In this document: positions 14,962 through 24,887 of the stretch, in pieces
Position numbering within the stretch: position 1 is the stretch's first letter
Layout: every line of letters begins with the position of its first letter
From: Glycomyces terrestris
GTDB taxonomy: Bacteria; Actinomycetota; Actinomycetes; Mycobacteriales; Micromonosporaceae
Assembly: GCF_003933745.1 (NCBI RefSeq)
Contig: NZ_RSEB01000002.1
Span: 496,001 to 560,000 of the forward strand
Length of the DNA: 64,000 nt
Direction of reading: 5' to 3'
The notes under the pieces: generated by a model
What the model saw: only the letters and a program-made list of their open reading frames with translations
What the model was told of the DNA's origin: nothing
Databases searched by the model: none
Made by a program: the position numbers and the translations under genes

Positions 14962-17934
14962 CTAAGCGGCCGGGGCCTTCGCGTAGACCTCGATCTCGCT
15001 CAGGATGATCCACCCCGCGGTCCCGCCGGAACCGGCGGTCATGACCAACCGCACGGCGGACGTCTTCGCGTTCACCTCCACGTCGATCACCGGGACCTCG
15101 TCGGTCGGCACGTCCACGAAGCCCGCGTCGACCCAGTTCCCGTCCGCGTCGAGGTACTGCACCGTCAACGTGTCCGCATAGGACGGGCGGCCGCCGTCGC
15201 TCCAGAAGTGGGACACGACCCGCGTCACGTCCCGCGCCTCCGGCAGCTCCACCGTGATCGCCTCCTCGGTGTTGAACGGCCCCGACTTCCAGTTCGACCA
15301 CGCCTTGTCCGTCAGGACCCCGTTGCGCAGCCCGGCCGTCGAGTAGCCCGGCTCGGTGTACGTCGCCGAGATCGCGACCCCCTCGCCGAGCGCCACGTTC
15401 GCCTCGACCGGATCGGTGACCTCCACGTTCACCACCGCCGGCAGCTCCGTGCCGTCCACGAGCACCGCGGTGCCCGCGACCTGCACGGTCCCGTAGTCGT
15501 CGAAGGCGCCCTCGGCGGGCTCCTCCCACACCACCGGCACCGACGCCTCGGTCCCGTTGTCGCCCAAGGCCGTCACCGTCGCCGGCAGCGGCGGCGTGAA
15601 GCCCGGGTACGTCACCGCCGACGCCGGCGCCGTCTCCGAGAACGTGTCCACGGCGACCTTCGCCTTGGCGCGGAACGTGTTCCCGAGCGCGTCGACCGCC
15701 TCGCCCCACACCGTCACCGTCCTGACCCGGTCCCACGTGGACTCGCTCGGCAGCTCCCACTCCACCGGCAGCGCGCCGCGCGCGCCGTCCCGGTACACGC
15801 CCGGCACCGTCGCCGGCAGCTCCGGCACGTACCCCGGCACCGTGTACGAGCGCACCTGCTGCGCCCGCAGCACCGTCTCGTCCACCACGCCCCAGCGCTG
15901 GTTGGCCGCCGACGTCGGCGTGTACGTCTGCACCGGCGAACCGTCCGCCGTCGCCTCGCCCCACACGTCCAGGACCAGGCCCGTGCCGACGTTCACCGGC
16001 ACGAACGTGCCGTCGCCGGTGGACGACAGGTACCACTGCGCCGCCTCCGACGGATCGCCCCCACCGGGTTCGAGCACCGCCAGCCCGTCGCCGATCGCCA
16101 GCCGCGCCCCCGTGGCCGCGTTGACGATCGCGTACCGCTCCGTGTTCGTGTAGCCCCCGGTCAGCTTCTCGACCCGCCACAGCTGCTCGCCGTCGTACTG
16201 GTCGTCGGTCTCGATGACGATCCCGGTGCCCTCGGCGTTCGGCGCGATCGACTTCCCGCTCTGCACGCCGTCGAACCGGTACACGTGCCCGTCCTGGAAC
16301 AGTGCCGCGTCACATGCCACACCCGACACGCCCGTGATCACGAACGTCGTCACCGACTTCGCCGGGACCGTCAGCGTCGCCTGCCCGCCGCGCACCCGCA
16401 CCGGGTCGCCCTCGACGAGCGCGCCGTCCGCGCTGGTCACCACCGGCGTCACGGTCGCGCCGCGCGCGATGCGCTCGAACTTCGACAGGTCGAGCGTCAC
16501 GTCCACGGCCGCGTCGGCGCTGTTGGTGTACACCGCGTTCGCGCCCGAGCCGTCGCCCTCGACCGCCGCGGTCGTCGCCGCGCTGTCGGTGGCGATCACG
16601 TGGTCGCCCGGCTCGATGTAGTGCGTGAAGTTCTGGATCGTGTAGAACTTCGTGTTCACCTTGATCGGGCACGTCTCGAGCGTGTCCTCGGCGGTGCAGT
16701 CGAACGGCACGTGGATCGAGCCCCAGCTGTGGCCCCCGGCCACGTCCTCGATCGGCTGCCACAGCACCCACGCCGTGGACTCCAGCTCCCGCAGGTCGTC
16801 GGTGATCCGCGACGCGATGCCGATGCCGTTCTCCATGGACTCGTAGTCCTGGCCCGACGTCCACGAGCCCTCGACCTCGCTCATCCACAGCGGCAGCCCG
16901 GCGGCCTTCGCGAGGTCGCGGGCGCTGGTGCGCTGGCCGGTGCCGTAGGTGTGGACGTTGAGCTGGTCGACGTTCGCTCGGGACTCCTCGGTGTACGCGT
17001 TCCAGTTGCGCACGAACGTGCCCGGGTTCGTCTCGTCCATCGCCGAGACCACGGCGTCGAGCTCGGACTCCGAGAGCCGCTCGGCGAGCGCGTTGATGAC
17101 GAGCTGCTGGAGCTCGGGGCCGGCGTGGGCGCCCTCCTGGCGGCCGCCGGTCGGCTGCACGCCGTCCGGGCCGAGCTGGGTGCCCCAGTAGTTCGTGTTC
17201 GGCTCGTTCAGCGGGTCCACGGTGTCGAACCGGATGCCGTGCTCGGCCTCGACGCGCTCCATGACCTCGGTGAGGTACACGGCGAACTCGTCCACCGAGT
17301 CGGCGCGGATCTGGTCCTGGTTGGCGTCGAAGCCGCCCGAGACGTAGCCGGAGACGGTCTGGAAGTACGGCGGCGAGTTGGCGAACGCCTCCCAGTGGGT
17401 GACGTCCTCCTTGACGCGGTCGATCCACCAGCGCTGGTTCGCGTCGGCGTCCCAGTTCCAGTGGTCGGGGTTCTCCGGGTCCCACCAGTCCTTGTCCTCG
17501 TGGGTGGTGCCCTCGGGGGCGGCCCACCAGCCGGGGACGGCCGAGGCGCCGCCGCGCAGGTACTCGTTGTCGATGTTCGGGGCGTTGCCGCCGCCGATGT
17601 TGTACCTGGCGATGTTCAGGTTCAGGCCCTCGTCGCCGAAGACCATGTCGGCGAGCTCGTTGCGGATCTCGTCCGGGTAGCCGCCGGTGGCGTTCGCGAA
17701 CCAGACGAGGCTCGTGCCCCAGCCCTCGAACTCCGCCTGCTGGTAGGACGGGTCGAGCGCGACGGTGACCGCGTTCGCGGCGGCCTCTTCGGCGTTCGCG
17801 GCGCCGCCGGTGAGGGCCGGCAGGGCGGACGCGGCGACGACCGCCGCGAGCCCGGCTGCGGCCGCCGCGGCCGGGCCGCGTCTGAAGCCGTTGCGGCGCA
17901 ATGGAAGCGCGCGCTGGGGACGGGGGGATGACAT
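14962..17934 (-). CDS. Secreted modular GH30 glycanase (endo-beta-1,6-galactanase-like)
   Basis: A protein of 990 residues. An Arg-rich, Ala-rich signal peptide (1-48) precedes a GH30 (beta/alpha)8 and beta-sandwich unit (about 55-540). The acid/base is Glu244 in DPLNEPNTNYW and the nucleophile is probably Glu353 in LWMSEVEGSW. A ricin-type trefoil follows (about 545-680), ending AANQRWGVV. Two Ig-like domains, each introduced by Y-x-G-x-x-P-x-LPATV (about 685-850), come next. A C-terminal F5/8-type sugar-binding sandwich (about 860-985) includes SHFWSDGGRPSYADTL. The active-site context resembles actinobacterial beta-1,6-galactanases that cut arabinogalactan side chains; xylanase or glucanase activity cannot be excluded. 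GAAGGAGA precedes the ATG. Confidence 0.88.
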   Translation of the reverse strand: MSSPRPQRALPLRRNGFRRGPAAAAAAGLAAVVAASALPALTGGAANAEEAAANAVTVALDPSYQQAEFEGWGTSLVWFANATGGYPDEIRNELADMVFGDEGLNLNIARYNIGGGNAPNIDNEYLRGGASAVPGWWAAPEGTTHEDKDWWDPENPDHWNWDADANQRWWIDRVKEDVTHWEAFANSPPYFQTVSGYVSGGFDANQDQIRADSVDEFAVYLTEVMERVEAEHGIRFDTVDPLNEPNTNYWGTQLGPDGVQPTGGRQEGAHAGPELQQLVINALAERLSESELDAVVSAMDETNPGTFVRNWNAYTEESRANVDQLNVHTYGTGQRTSARDLAKAAGLPLWMSEVEGSWTSGQDYESMENGIGIASRITDDLRELESTAWVLWQPIEDVAGGHSWGSIHVPFDCTAEDTLETCPIKVNTKFYTIQNFTHYIEPGDHVIATDSAATTAAVEGDGSGANAVYTNSADAAVDVTLDLSKFERIARGATVTPVVTSADGALVEGDPVRVRGGQATLTVPAKSVTTFVITGVSGVACDAALFQDGHVYRFDGVQSGKSIAPNAEGTGIVIETDDQYDGEQLWRVEKLTGGYTNTERYAIVNAATGARLAIGDGLAVLEPGGGDPSEAAQWYLSSTGDGTFVPVNVGTGLVLDVWGEATADGSPVQTYTPTSAANQRWGVVDETVLRAQQVRSYTVPGYVPELPATVPGVYRDGARGALPVEWELPSESTWDRVRTVTVWGEAVDALGNTFRAKAKVAVDTFSETAPASAVTYPGFTPPLPATVTALGDNGTEASVPVVWEEPAEGAFDDYGTVQVAGTAVLVDGTELPAVVNVEVTDPVEANVALGEGVAISATYTEPGYSTAGLRNGVLTDKAWSNWKSGPFNTEEAITVELPEARDVTRVVSHFWSDGGRPSYADTLTVQYLDADGNWVDAGFVDVPTDEVPVIDVEVNAKTSAVRLVMTAGSGGTAGWIILSEIEVYAKAPAA

Positions 17935-17976
17935 CGTCGTCTCCTTCAGGGGGTCTTGATCGATTCATTTGGATGT

Positions 17977-19125
17977 TCACACAGAATCGAACGCTTGTAA
18001 ACACCCTTCGTCTAACGGATTGAAAAACTCCGCGCTGGGACCGCTTCCCTCGACCCTGGTCACCGCCAGGATCGAGACGTCGTCGTCCATGCGCGCGGCG
18101 AACCGCGACGCGTCCTCCCACACGAACTCGACCAGCCGCTGCGGCGAGGGCGTCACGAGCCCTTCGAGGTGCTCGGCGAGCGGGTAGTAGTGCCCGTCCT
18201 CGTCGCGGGCCTCGACCAGGCCGTCCGAGAACGCGAGCAGGGTCTCGTCCACGCCGAACGGCAGCGCGGTCGCGGCCCCGGCCCGCGTCGGCTCCGCCAG
18301 GCGCAGGCCGAGCACGGGGTGGGGCTTGAGGTCGACCTCCTCGACCTCCTCGCCGCGCAGCAGCAGCGGCGAGGGGTGCCCGCACGACAGCAGCCGCACC
18401 TCGTCGCACTCCTCGGAGAACTCGGCGAGGAGCACTGAGGCGAACAGCTCGGGCACGTACCCGTCCGAGGCGTCGGCGAGGATGCGCCGCTCCAGGCGCC
18501 AGGCGATCCCGCTCAGCTCCCGCTCGTCGAGGATCGCCTCGTGGAACACCGACAGCAGCATGGAGGCGGTGCCGACGGCGTCGAGGCCGTGGCCCTGCAC
18601 GTCGCCGAGGATGAGCCGTGTGCCGAACGGGCTGGGCCGCACGTCGAACAGGTCGCCGCCGATGCGCGCGCCGCGCTGGGCCGAGCGGTAGACGCCGGCG
18701 CAGGCGAGGCCGCCGACGCGTGCGGGCAGCTCGGGCAGGACCGCGCGCTGGGCGGCCTCGGAGACGCTGATCATGGTGACCAGGCCGGCCTCGAAGCGGG
18801 CGCGGAACCAGGAGATGCCCACGGCCGTGAGGAAGACCGTGCCGATGACGATGAGGTCGGCGAGGTCGAAGCGGCCCGTGAACGGCAGCGGCGCGGCGAT
18901 GAGAACCAGGGCCACCGCGGCGATGACCGCGGTCCACGCCGGTCCGAGCACGAACGCGGCCATGAGCGGGACGGCGGCCATGGCGATGCCGACGTGCAGC
19001 GGGTCGTTCTCGAAGATCTGGATGAGCGAGGCGAGGACCAGGCCCGCCAGGGGCAGCAGCCGGACCCACATCGGTATCGCCGTGCCCGGCCGCAGCCCTC
19101 CCAGTCCGGGAACGTGCGCAGCCAT
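17977..19125 (-). CDS. Membrane-bound SpoIIE/PP2C-type Ser/Thr phosphatase
   Basis: A protein of 382 residues. About four hydrophobic helices (residues 20-110) anchor a cytoplasmic PP2C domain of the SpoIIE/RsbU type. The manganese-binding acidic residues are in IGGDLFD, LGDVQGHGLDA, AFSDGLVEARD and MDDDVSIL. Such enzymes dephosphorylate anti-anti-sigma factors or act on unknown partners in actinomycetes. No anti-sigma or STAS gene is adjacent. No PAS or GAF sensor precedes the catalytic domain, so the membrane part probably receives the signal. It reads toward the GH30 gene, but a separate promoter is likely there. Confidence 0.9.
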   Translation of the reverse strand: MAAHVPGLGGLRPGTAIPMWVRLLPLAGLVLASLIQIFENDPLHVGIAMAAVPLMAAFVLGPAWTAVIAAVALVLIAAPLPFTGRFDLADLIVIGTVFLTAVGISWFRARFEAGLVTMISVSEAAQRAVLPELPARVGGLACAGVYRSAQRGARIGGDLFDVRPSPFGTRLILGDVQGHGLDAVGTASMLLSVFHEAILDERELSGIAWRLERRILADASDGYVPELFASVLLAEFSEECDEVRLLSCGHPSPLLLRGEEVEEVDLKPHPVLGLRLAEPTRAGAATALPFGVDETLLAFSDGLVEARDEDGHYYPLAEHLEGLVTPSPQRLVEFVWEDASRFAARMDDDVSILAVTRVEGSGPSAEFFNPLDEGCLQAFDSV

Positions 19126-19214
19126 GGCCTGAGTCTAGGCCGCCGCGGGGCCGTCACCTGCGGTTTTCCGCCGGTCCGGCCGAATGGGCGGGAGGCTCCG
19201 GGCCCGCGCGCCCG

Positions 19215-19637
19215 CTAGGACGGGGCGGGGTGCTCCGCGTCGTACCCGGTCTGGGCCTCGAGGACGACCGGCATCTGCTCGTAGAGGTACCGCACCATCT
19301 CGCGCAGCCGGGCCTCCATGCCGGCGCCGACCTCGGTGAGCCGGTACTCGACGCGGGAGGGGAAGCCGTCTGAGGCGTGGCGGGAGACCAGGCCGTCGCG
19401 TTCGAGGTGCCGCAGGCCCTGCGACAGGGCCTTGTCGTTGATGCCGCCGACCGCGCGGCGGATCTCGCTGAACCGCTTCGGCCCGCTGTGCAGCGACAGC
19501 ACGATGAGCGTGCCCCAGCGCCCGGTCACGTGGTCGAGGACGGGGCGCGACGGGCAGCCGTCGGCGAGCACCTGGAACTCGCGGAGGACGTGGTGCGCGC
19601 TGAACTCGGCGGCGGGATCGACGGGACGGGAGGTCAT
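19215..19637 (-). CDS. HxlR-family transcriptional regulator
   Basis: A protein of 140 residues consisting of one winged helix. CPSRPVLDHVTGRWGTLIVL, KRFSEIRRAVGGINDKALSQ and LRHLERDGLVSR are typical of HxlR. The usual N-terminal redox Cys is present (Cys28). HxlR proteins bind as dimers and often respond to electrophiles or quinones. It is divergent from an NmrA-family oxidoreductase across a gap with a perfect palindrome. An equivalent HxlR/NmrA pair occurs at 35.4-36.7 kb. Confidence 0.9.
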   Translation of the reverse strand: MTSRPVDPAAEFSAHHVLREFQVLADGCPSRPVLDHVTGRWGTLIVLSLHSGPKRFSEIRRAVGGINDKALSQGLRHLERDGLVSRHASDGFPSRVEYRLTEVGAGMEARLREMVRYLYEQMPVVLEAQTGYDAEHPAPS

Positions 19638-19678
19638 CCCGCAATGTTACCTCCACGATAGTGCTTTCGTTTGGATTG

Positions 19679-19697
19679 CACTTTCATTTTGAAAGTG
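19679..19697. promoter_or_regulatory. HxlR-type operator palindrome
   Basis: Perfect inverted repeat CACTTTCA-ttt-TGAAAGTG in an unusually A/T-rich stretch between the divergent genes. A further half-site GTGCTTTC lies at about 19661. The ACTTTC/GAAAGT arms resemble operators of other HxlR regulators. Confidence 0.72.
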
Positions 19698-19732
19698 AAA
19701 TGATCGACGCAACCGACTTGAAGGAGCAGCAG

Positions 19733-20593
<861 letters not shown>

Positions 20594-20619
20594 CCCCGAC
20601 CGGCACTCCGCAACGGGGG

Positions 20620-20653
20620 GAAGCGGCCCGCAGGAACACCTGCGGGCCGCTTC
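20620..20653 (+). terminator. Terminator hairpin after the NmrA-family gene
   Basis: GAAGCGGCCCGCAGG / CCTGCGGGCCGCTTC, 15-bp perfect arms with AACA loop, 26 bp past the stop codon. Confidence 0.85.
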
Positions 20654-20776
20654 GCCGCAGGGGCGGGGGAGTGCCGTCCCCGCCGCGGTAGGAAAAGCCT
20701 CAGCCGAACACCGAAACCGGGTCGGCCTGCGCCGCGCGGGCGCGGAGCGCCCGCAGCGGACTGTCGGACCTCGCTG

Positions 20777-20989
20777 GCACTATCGAAGCCGGGGGCGGCT
20801 CGATTCGGCCTCGTGCGGCGCACGAGGCTGCCCGCGCGAAACCCGAGCGCTCCTAGTGAAACGGGCCCGATCGCGGAGCCCGCGGATTGTCACACCCTGC
20901 GGGCACTATCGAAGCCGGGGGCGGCTCGATCCGGCCCCGCGCGGCGCACGAGGCTGCCCGCACGAAACCCGAAAGCCCCTAACGAAACG
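20777..20989. repeat. 126-bp-period tandem duplication including a gene 3' end
   Basis: Two highly similar copies of 87 bp (20777-20863 and 20903-20989), each starting GCACTATCGAAGCCGGGG. The second copy runs into the stop codon and last codons of the gene ending at 20979; the first repeats that gene end upstream. CTCGTGCG/CGCACGAG in the first copy can form a hairpin. The rest of 20594-20978 holds no gene. Confidence 0.85.
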
Positions 20990-21791
20990 CGTCCGCGTGC
21001 TCCCGGGCCCAGTCTGCGAAGGTGCGGGCCGGGCGGCCCGTCAGGCGTTCGACCGTGTCGGAGGCGCGCTGGGTCCATGCCGGCGGGTCGGCGCGCCAGC
21101 CCAGGACGTAGTCGATGGCCGCCTCGTCGTACCCGAGCGCCTGCATCCGCAGCCGCCCCTGGTCCTCGTCCAGCGCCTCGAACCGCACATTCCGCCCGGT
21201 GGCGTCGTTGATCGCGCCGATCTGGTCCGGCACGTTGAGCACCTCCGGCCCGGTGAGCGGAATCTGCCGCCCCGCGAGGTCGTCCGTGGTGAGCGCGACC
21301 GCCGCGACGGCCGCGATGTCGCCCTCGTGGACCGGCGCGTGCCCCACGTGGCCGAACGCCTCGCGCACCACGCCCTCGGTCCGGATCTCCTCGGCCCACG
21401 TCAGCGCGTTCGACATGAACTCGCCCGGCTGGAGCTCGACCGGGTTCAGCGCCGCGAACGCCTCCTCGACCGGCCCCCGGTACCCGTTCCACAGCAGCGT
21501 CACCCGCTTGACGCCGGCCTCGATCGCGGCCGAGGCGAGCTGCGCGCTGTGCGGCACCGTCTCGTTCTTCGGCCCGAACGTCGTCATCAGATGCAGCCCG
21601 GTGACCCCCTCCAGCGCCCGCTCCAGGCTCGCGAGGTCCGTGAAGTCGCCCGCGACCGCCTCCACCCCTTGCGGAAGCCGCGCCCTGGCGGGGTCGCGCG
21701 TGAGCGCCCGCACGGGGCGCCCCTCGGCCGCCAGCAGCTCGACCAGGTGGCGGCCGACATTGCCCGTAGCACCGGTGACCAGGATGGTCAT
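20979..21791 (-). CDS. NmrA-family NAD(P)-binding protein
   Basis: A protein of 270 residues beginning MTILVTGATGNVGRHLVELL. It is an atypical SDR with the glycine motif but no classical catalytic Tyr. The C-terminal segment ALGYDEAAIDYVL resembles proteins annotated as NmrA-like or ergot-alkaloid-type reductases in actinomycetes. A GAGGAGAAC ribosome binding site precedes the ATG. It shares fold and length with the proteins at 19733 and 35412, but has no divergent regulator. Its 3' end is part of a duplicated segment. Confidence 0.87.
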   Translation of the reverse strand: MTILVTGATGNVGRHLVELLAAEGRPVRALTRDPARARLPQGVEAVAGDFTDLASLERALEGVTGLHLMTTFGPKNETVPHSAQLASAAIEAGVKRVTLLWNGYRGPVEEAFAALNPVELQPGEFMSNALTWAEEIRTEGVVREAFGHVGHAPVHEGDIAAVAAVALTTDDLAGRQIPLTGPEVLNVPDQIGAINDATGRNVRFEALDEDQGRLRMQALGYDEAAIDYVLGWRADPPAWTQRASDTVERLTGRPARTFADWAREHADAFR

Positions 21792-21916
21792 GTTCTCCTC
21801 CTTGGACTTCCCGGACCGGGTCCGGTCCGCGGAAGTCCAAGGCTAGGAACGGGAACGCCGGCCGCCATCGGTCTCGCGTCCCCGTTCCGCCTCCACCGGA
21901 GGTCTTAAGACCAGGC

Positions 21917-22876
21917 TCACTCGGCCTCGAACCAGACCTCGAACGCGTCGTACACGTGCTTCCCCGGCGCGCCGCCGATCTCCCGCACCGCCCGCTGGAG
22001 CTCATGCAGCTGCTCCACGGTCATCGGCAGCGGCGCCTCGTCGGGTTGGTACGTCCACCCGCGCGGGTACGAGAGGCCCGGCTGGACCGACATCTCGACG
22101 TGGCAACCGACCACATGCGACACCGGGTGCGCCTCGCTCCACGCCACCAGCCGGTCCACAGTGGCCTCGAAGGCGTCCCAGTCCTGCACGTACAGCCGCC
22201 CCGGGTACATCGTGTCGCCCGTCAGCAGCATCCGCGTCCACCGGTCGTAGAACACCGTGGCCGCCTTGTGGTGACCGGGGCCGGGGATCACGTCCACGAT
22301 CCGCCCGCCCAGGTCGACCTGGCGCGGCGTCGCCGGCCAGTCGTCGAACCCGTAGTGCGCCACGACCTCCTCCAGGCTCGGGCCCACCACCGTCGTGCGC
22401 CGCCGGCCCGCGAACTGGCCGTCGCCCGCCTTGTGGTCGCCGTGCCCGTGGGTGTGCGCCACCAGCAGCTCGTACCCGCGGCGCGGATGCCGCGACAGCC
22501 ACTCCTCGACGTGCTCGTCCACCGTGTCCCGCAGCGGGAAGTACTCGGGCTCGGGCGTGGCGCCCGTGTCGATCAGGAGCGCCCGCTCGTTCCCGAACAG
22601 CAGGAACATGAACGGCGCCTCGTAGTTCACGGACTTGTTCTGGCGCATGATGATCGTGTGCTCGTCGGCGGCGTGCGACTGGATCTCCGGCGCCGGGTCG
22701 TGCTTCGCCGAGGGCCACCCGGCGTGCCAGTCGACCTCCAGGTCGGGCACGCAGCCCTCCGCGCCGAACGCGACCGGTCGCGGCGGCTCGGCGGCCGCCG
22801 CCTCGAATGATGCTGCGCTGATGGTGATTCCTCCCAGAGTTCCTGCGATGAGCGTACGACGACGGGTGCTTGCCAC
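21917..22876 (-). CDS. Tat-exported metallo-beta-lactamase-fold hydrolase
   Basis: A protein of 319 residues. A twin-arginine signal (ASTRRRTLIAGTLGG) indicates export of a folded, metal-loaded enzyme. The metal motif HGHGDH (residues 143-148) is complete, and further ligands are in IPGPGHHKA and LTGDTMY. The substrate is unknown: this superfamily includes lactonases, phosphodiesterases, glyoxalase II-like and sulfatase-type enzymes. The GTG at 22876 is supported by GAAGGGA 8 bases upstream and by the signal peptide directly after it. Confidence 0.87.
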   Translation of the reverse strand: MASTRRRTLIAGTLGGITISAASFEAAAAEPPRPVAFGAEGCVPDLEVDWHAGWPSAKHDPAPEIQSHAADEHTIIMRQNKSVNYEAPFMFLLFGNERALLIDTGATPEPEYFPLRDTVDEHVEEWLSRHPRRGYELLVAHTHGHGDHKAGDGQFAGRRRTTVVGPSLEEVVAHYGFDDWPATPRQVDLGGRIVDVIPGPGHHKAATVFYDRWTRMLLTGDTMYPGRLYVQDWDAFEATVDRLVAWSEAHPVSHVVGCHVEMSVQPGLSYPRGWTYQPDEAPLPMTVEQLHELQRAVREIGGAPGKHVYDAFEVWFEAE

Positions 22877-23332
22877 GGGGGTTCCCTTCTTGAGACGGCC
22901 TCCAGCCTCGCCGCCCGCCCCGCCCCACGCCTCGCCCGCGCGAACGACATTGCACCCCAACGCGGTGCGACGAAAGCAGGAGCACCGCTGCGGCGAAGGT
23001 CGCAGTCCGGAGGGAGTCGCACCGAGCCGCACCGGGCCGAGCCGCGGCAAGCCGCACCGGGCCGCACCGAGCCGCGGCAAGCCGCACCGGGCCTGCCGCG
23101 ACTCGCCCTGGCCTCGCCCGCTGGCCCCGCCCTGGGCCCCCGGCCTCGCCCTGGCCCGCGCGTCGCAGCCGCACGGAGCCGCAGCGGCCCCCGCCCCGGC
23201 TCCGCCTCCCAGTTTTTGAAACGGTTGGACAAACCACTGGACGAATCCCCGGCGAGGGGGAATACTGGGCGGCGGGCTCCGGGGGCACCTCGTCTCGTCC
23301 CCGGAGGCCCACCCCGCGCCGAGAGGACCCCC
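22877..23332. repeat. Intergenic GC-rich direct repeats
   Basis: About 450 bp between divergent genes. At about 23020-23095, GAGCCGCGGCAAGCCGCACC recurs at a 31-bp period among variants of GCACCGGGCC. CCTCGCCC-type repeats follow at 23100-23165. The end nearest the MFS gene (23211-23245) is less GC-rich (TTTTTGAAACGGTTGGACAA) and probably holds its promoter. No gene was found. Confidence 0.6.
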
Positions 23333-24532
23333 GTGCCGACCACCACCGCGCCCCGGCCCGCACCGGACGCCGCCACCCGCAGCCGCCGCGCCCTCGCCAT
23401 CGGCGCACTCGCCCTGGGCGCCTTCGGCATCGGCCTCACCGAATTCGTGGTCGTCGGCCTCCTCGGCCCCCTTGGAGAGGACCTCAAGGTCTCCCTCCCC
23501 ACCGCCGGCCTCCTCGTCACCGGCTACGCCGCCTCCGTCGCCGTCGGCGCCCCGATCATGACCGCGCTCGGCGCGAACCTCCCGCGCAAGACCATGCTCG
23601 CGGTCCTCATGGCCCTCTTCATCGCCGGCAACGTCATCGCCGCCGTCGCCACCACCTACGGCCTCCTCATGGCCGGCCGCATCGTCTCGGCCCTCTGCCA
23701 CGGCGCCTACATGGGCATCGGCCCCATCATGGCCGCCAGCCTCGTCGCGCCCGAGAAGCGCTCGCGCGCCATCGCCCTCATGATGACCGGCCTGACCCTC
23801 GCCAACGTCATCGGCGTGCCCTTCGGCACCGCCCTCGGCCAGCGCCTCGGCTGGCGCGCCGCCTTCTGGGCCATCGTCGTCATCGGCGCCCTCGCGCTCG
23901 CCGCCATCCTGCTGTTCGTCCCCGCCCGCCCGAACGACGCCGGCGAGGGCCTGCGCGGCGAACTCGCCGTCTTCCGCCGCCCGCAGGTGTGGCTCGTCCT
24001 GACGGTCACCATGCTCGGCTGGGGCGCCGCGTACGCCGCGATCACTTTCCTCGAACCGATCCTCACCGAGGTCGCCGGCTTCGAGACGTCCACGGTCCCT
24101 TGGCTCATGCTCCTGTTCGGCGTCGGCCTCACCGCCGGGAACCTCCTCGGCGGCCGCCTCGCCGACCGCGCCGTCATGCCGGCCCTCTTCGGCACCATCA
24201 GCGCCGCCACGGCCGCCCTCGTCGTGTTCGCCTTCGCCGCGCACTCCCCGGTCCCGGCCGCGATCATGGTCTTCGTCATCGGCGCGGCCGGCTTCGCCAT
24301 GGTCCCGGTCCTCCAGACCCGCGTGCTCGACGCCGCCGCCGGCGCGCCCTCCCTCGCTTCCTCGGTCAACGCCTCCGCCTTCAACGTGGGCATCGCCCTC
24401 TCCGCCTGGTTCGGCGGCCTCGCCATCGACGCCCACTGGGGCCTCACCGCCCCGATCTGGATCGGCGTCGCCATGGGCCTCGCCGCCCTCGCGGTCGCGG
24501 CCGCCGCCTCGCGCCGCCCTGCGGACCGCTGA
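23333..24532 (+). CDS. MFS transporter, drug/sugar efflux (DHA1) type
   Basis: A protein of 399 residues with 12 predicted transmembrane helices. The first contains FGIGLTEFVVVGLLGPLGEDL, typical of the AraJ/chloramphenicol-resistance-like DHA1 exporters. A loop 2-3 motif is weak (GANLPRKTML). It likely exports a small hydrophobic compound or sugar using proton motive force; the substrate is not evident. The GTG at 23333 is supported by GAGAGGACC. An in-frame ATG at 23216 would add an unlikely Arg/Pro-rich tail. Confidence 0.88.
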   Translation: MPTTTAPRPAPDAATRSRRALAIGALALGAFGIGLTEFVVVGLLGPLGEDLKVSLPTAGLLVTGYAASVAVGAPIMTALGANLPRKTMLAVLMALFIAGNVIAAVATTYGLLMAGRIVSALCHGAYMGIGPIMAASLVAPEKRSRAIALMMTGLTLANVIGVPFGTALGQRLGWRAAFWAIVVIGALALAAILLFVPARPNDAGEGLRGELAVFRRPQVWLVLTVTMLGWGAAYAAITFLEPILTEVAGFETSTVPWLMLLFGVGLTAGNLLGGRLADRAVMPALFGTISAATAALVVFAFAAHSPVPAAIMVFVIGAAGFAMVPVLQTRVLDAAAGAPSLASSVNASAFNVGIALSAWFGGLAIDAHWGLTAPIWIGVAMGLAALAVAAAASRRPADR

Positions 24533-24539
24533 TCCGAGG

Positions 24540-24870
24540 AACGCGCCCGGCAGACCGGTTCACCGCACCTAGCTCGGTTCACCGCGCCCGGCTGATCGGT
24601 TCACGGCACCTCAAACGGCTCACCGCGCCCGGCAGACCGGTTCACGGCACCTCAAACGGCTCACCGCGCCCGGCAGACCGGTTCACTGCCCGCCGCTCGG
24701 TTTCCCGCACCCGGTTCACTGCCCGCCGCTCGGCTTACCGCGCAGGCTGACAGGTTCGCCGCACGCCGCTCGGTTCACCGCGCCGGGCTGACGGGTTCAC
24801 CGCACGCCGCTCGGTTCACCGCGCCGGGCAGACCGGTCCACCGCCCGCCCTCGGTTTACCGAGCTTCGCA
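24540..24870. repeat. Degenerate tandem repeat array (about 20-bp unit)
   Basis: The whole 355-bp gap between the MFS and hydrolase genes is built from variants of CGGTTCACCGCGCCCGGC and CGGTTCACCGCACGCC, more than twelve copies. A near-perfect duplication of about 57 bp (CGGTTCACGGCACCTCAAAC onward) lies at about 24597-24710. It lacks the uniform repeat/unique-spacer layout of CRISPR and reads as an intergenic minisatellite. Confidence 0.75.
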
Positions 24871-24887
24871 ACGGGCATGTTGCACCG

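Noticed and set aside
14932-17931. 999-codon open frame opposite the GH30 gene
   Set aside because: It is antisense to an unmistakable glycoside hydrolase with correct motifs; the opposite frame is an artefact of high GC codon bias.
24540-24870. CRISPR-like periodic repeat
   Set aside because: Units are degenerate and variable in length, with no unique spacers of constant size and no cas genes.
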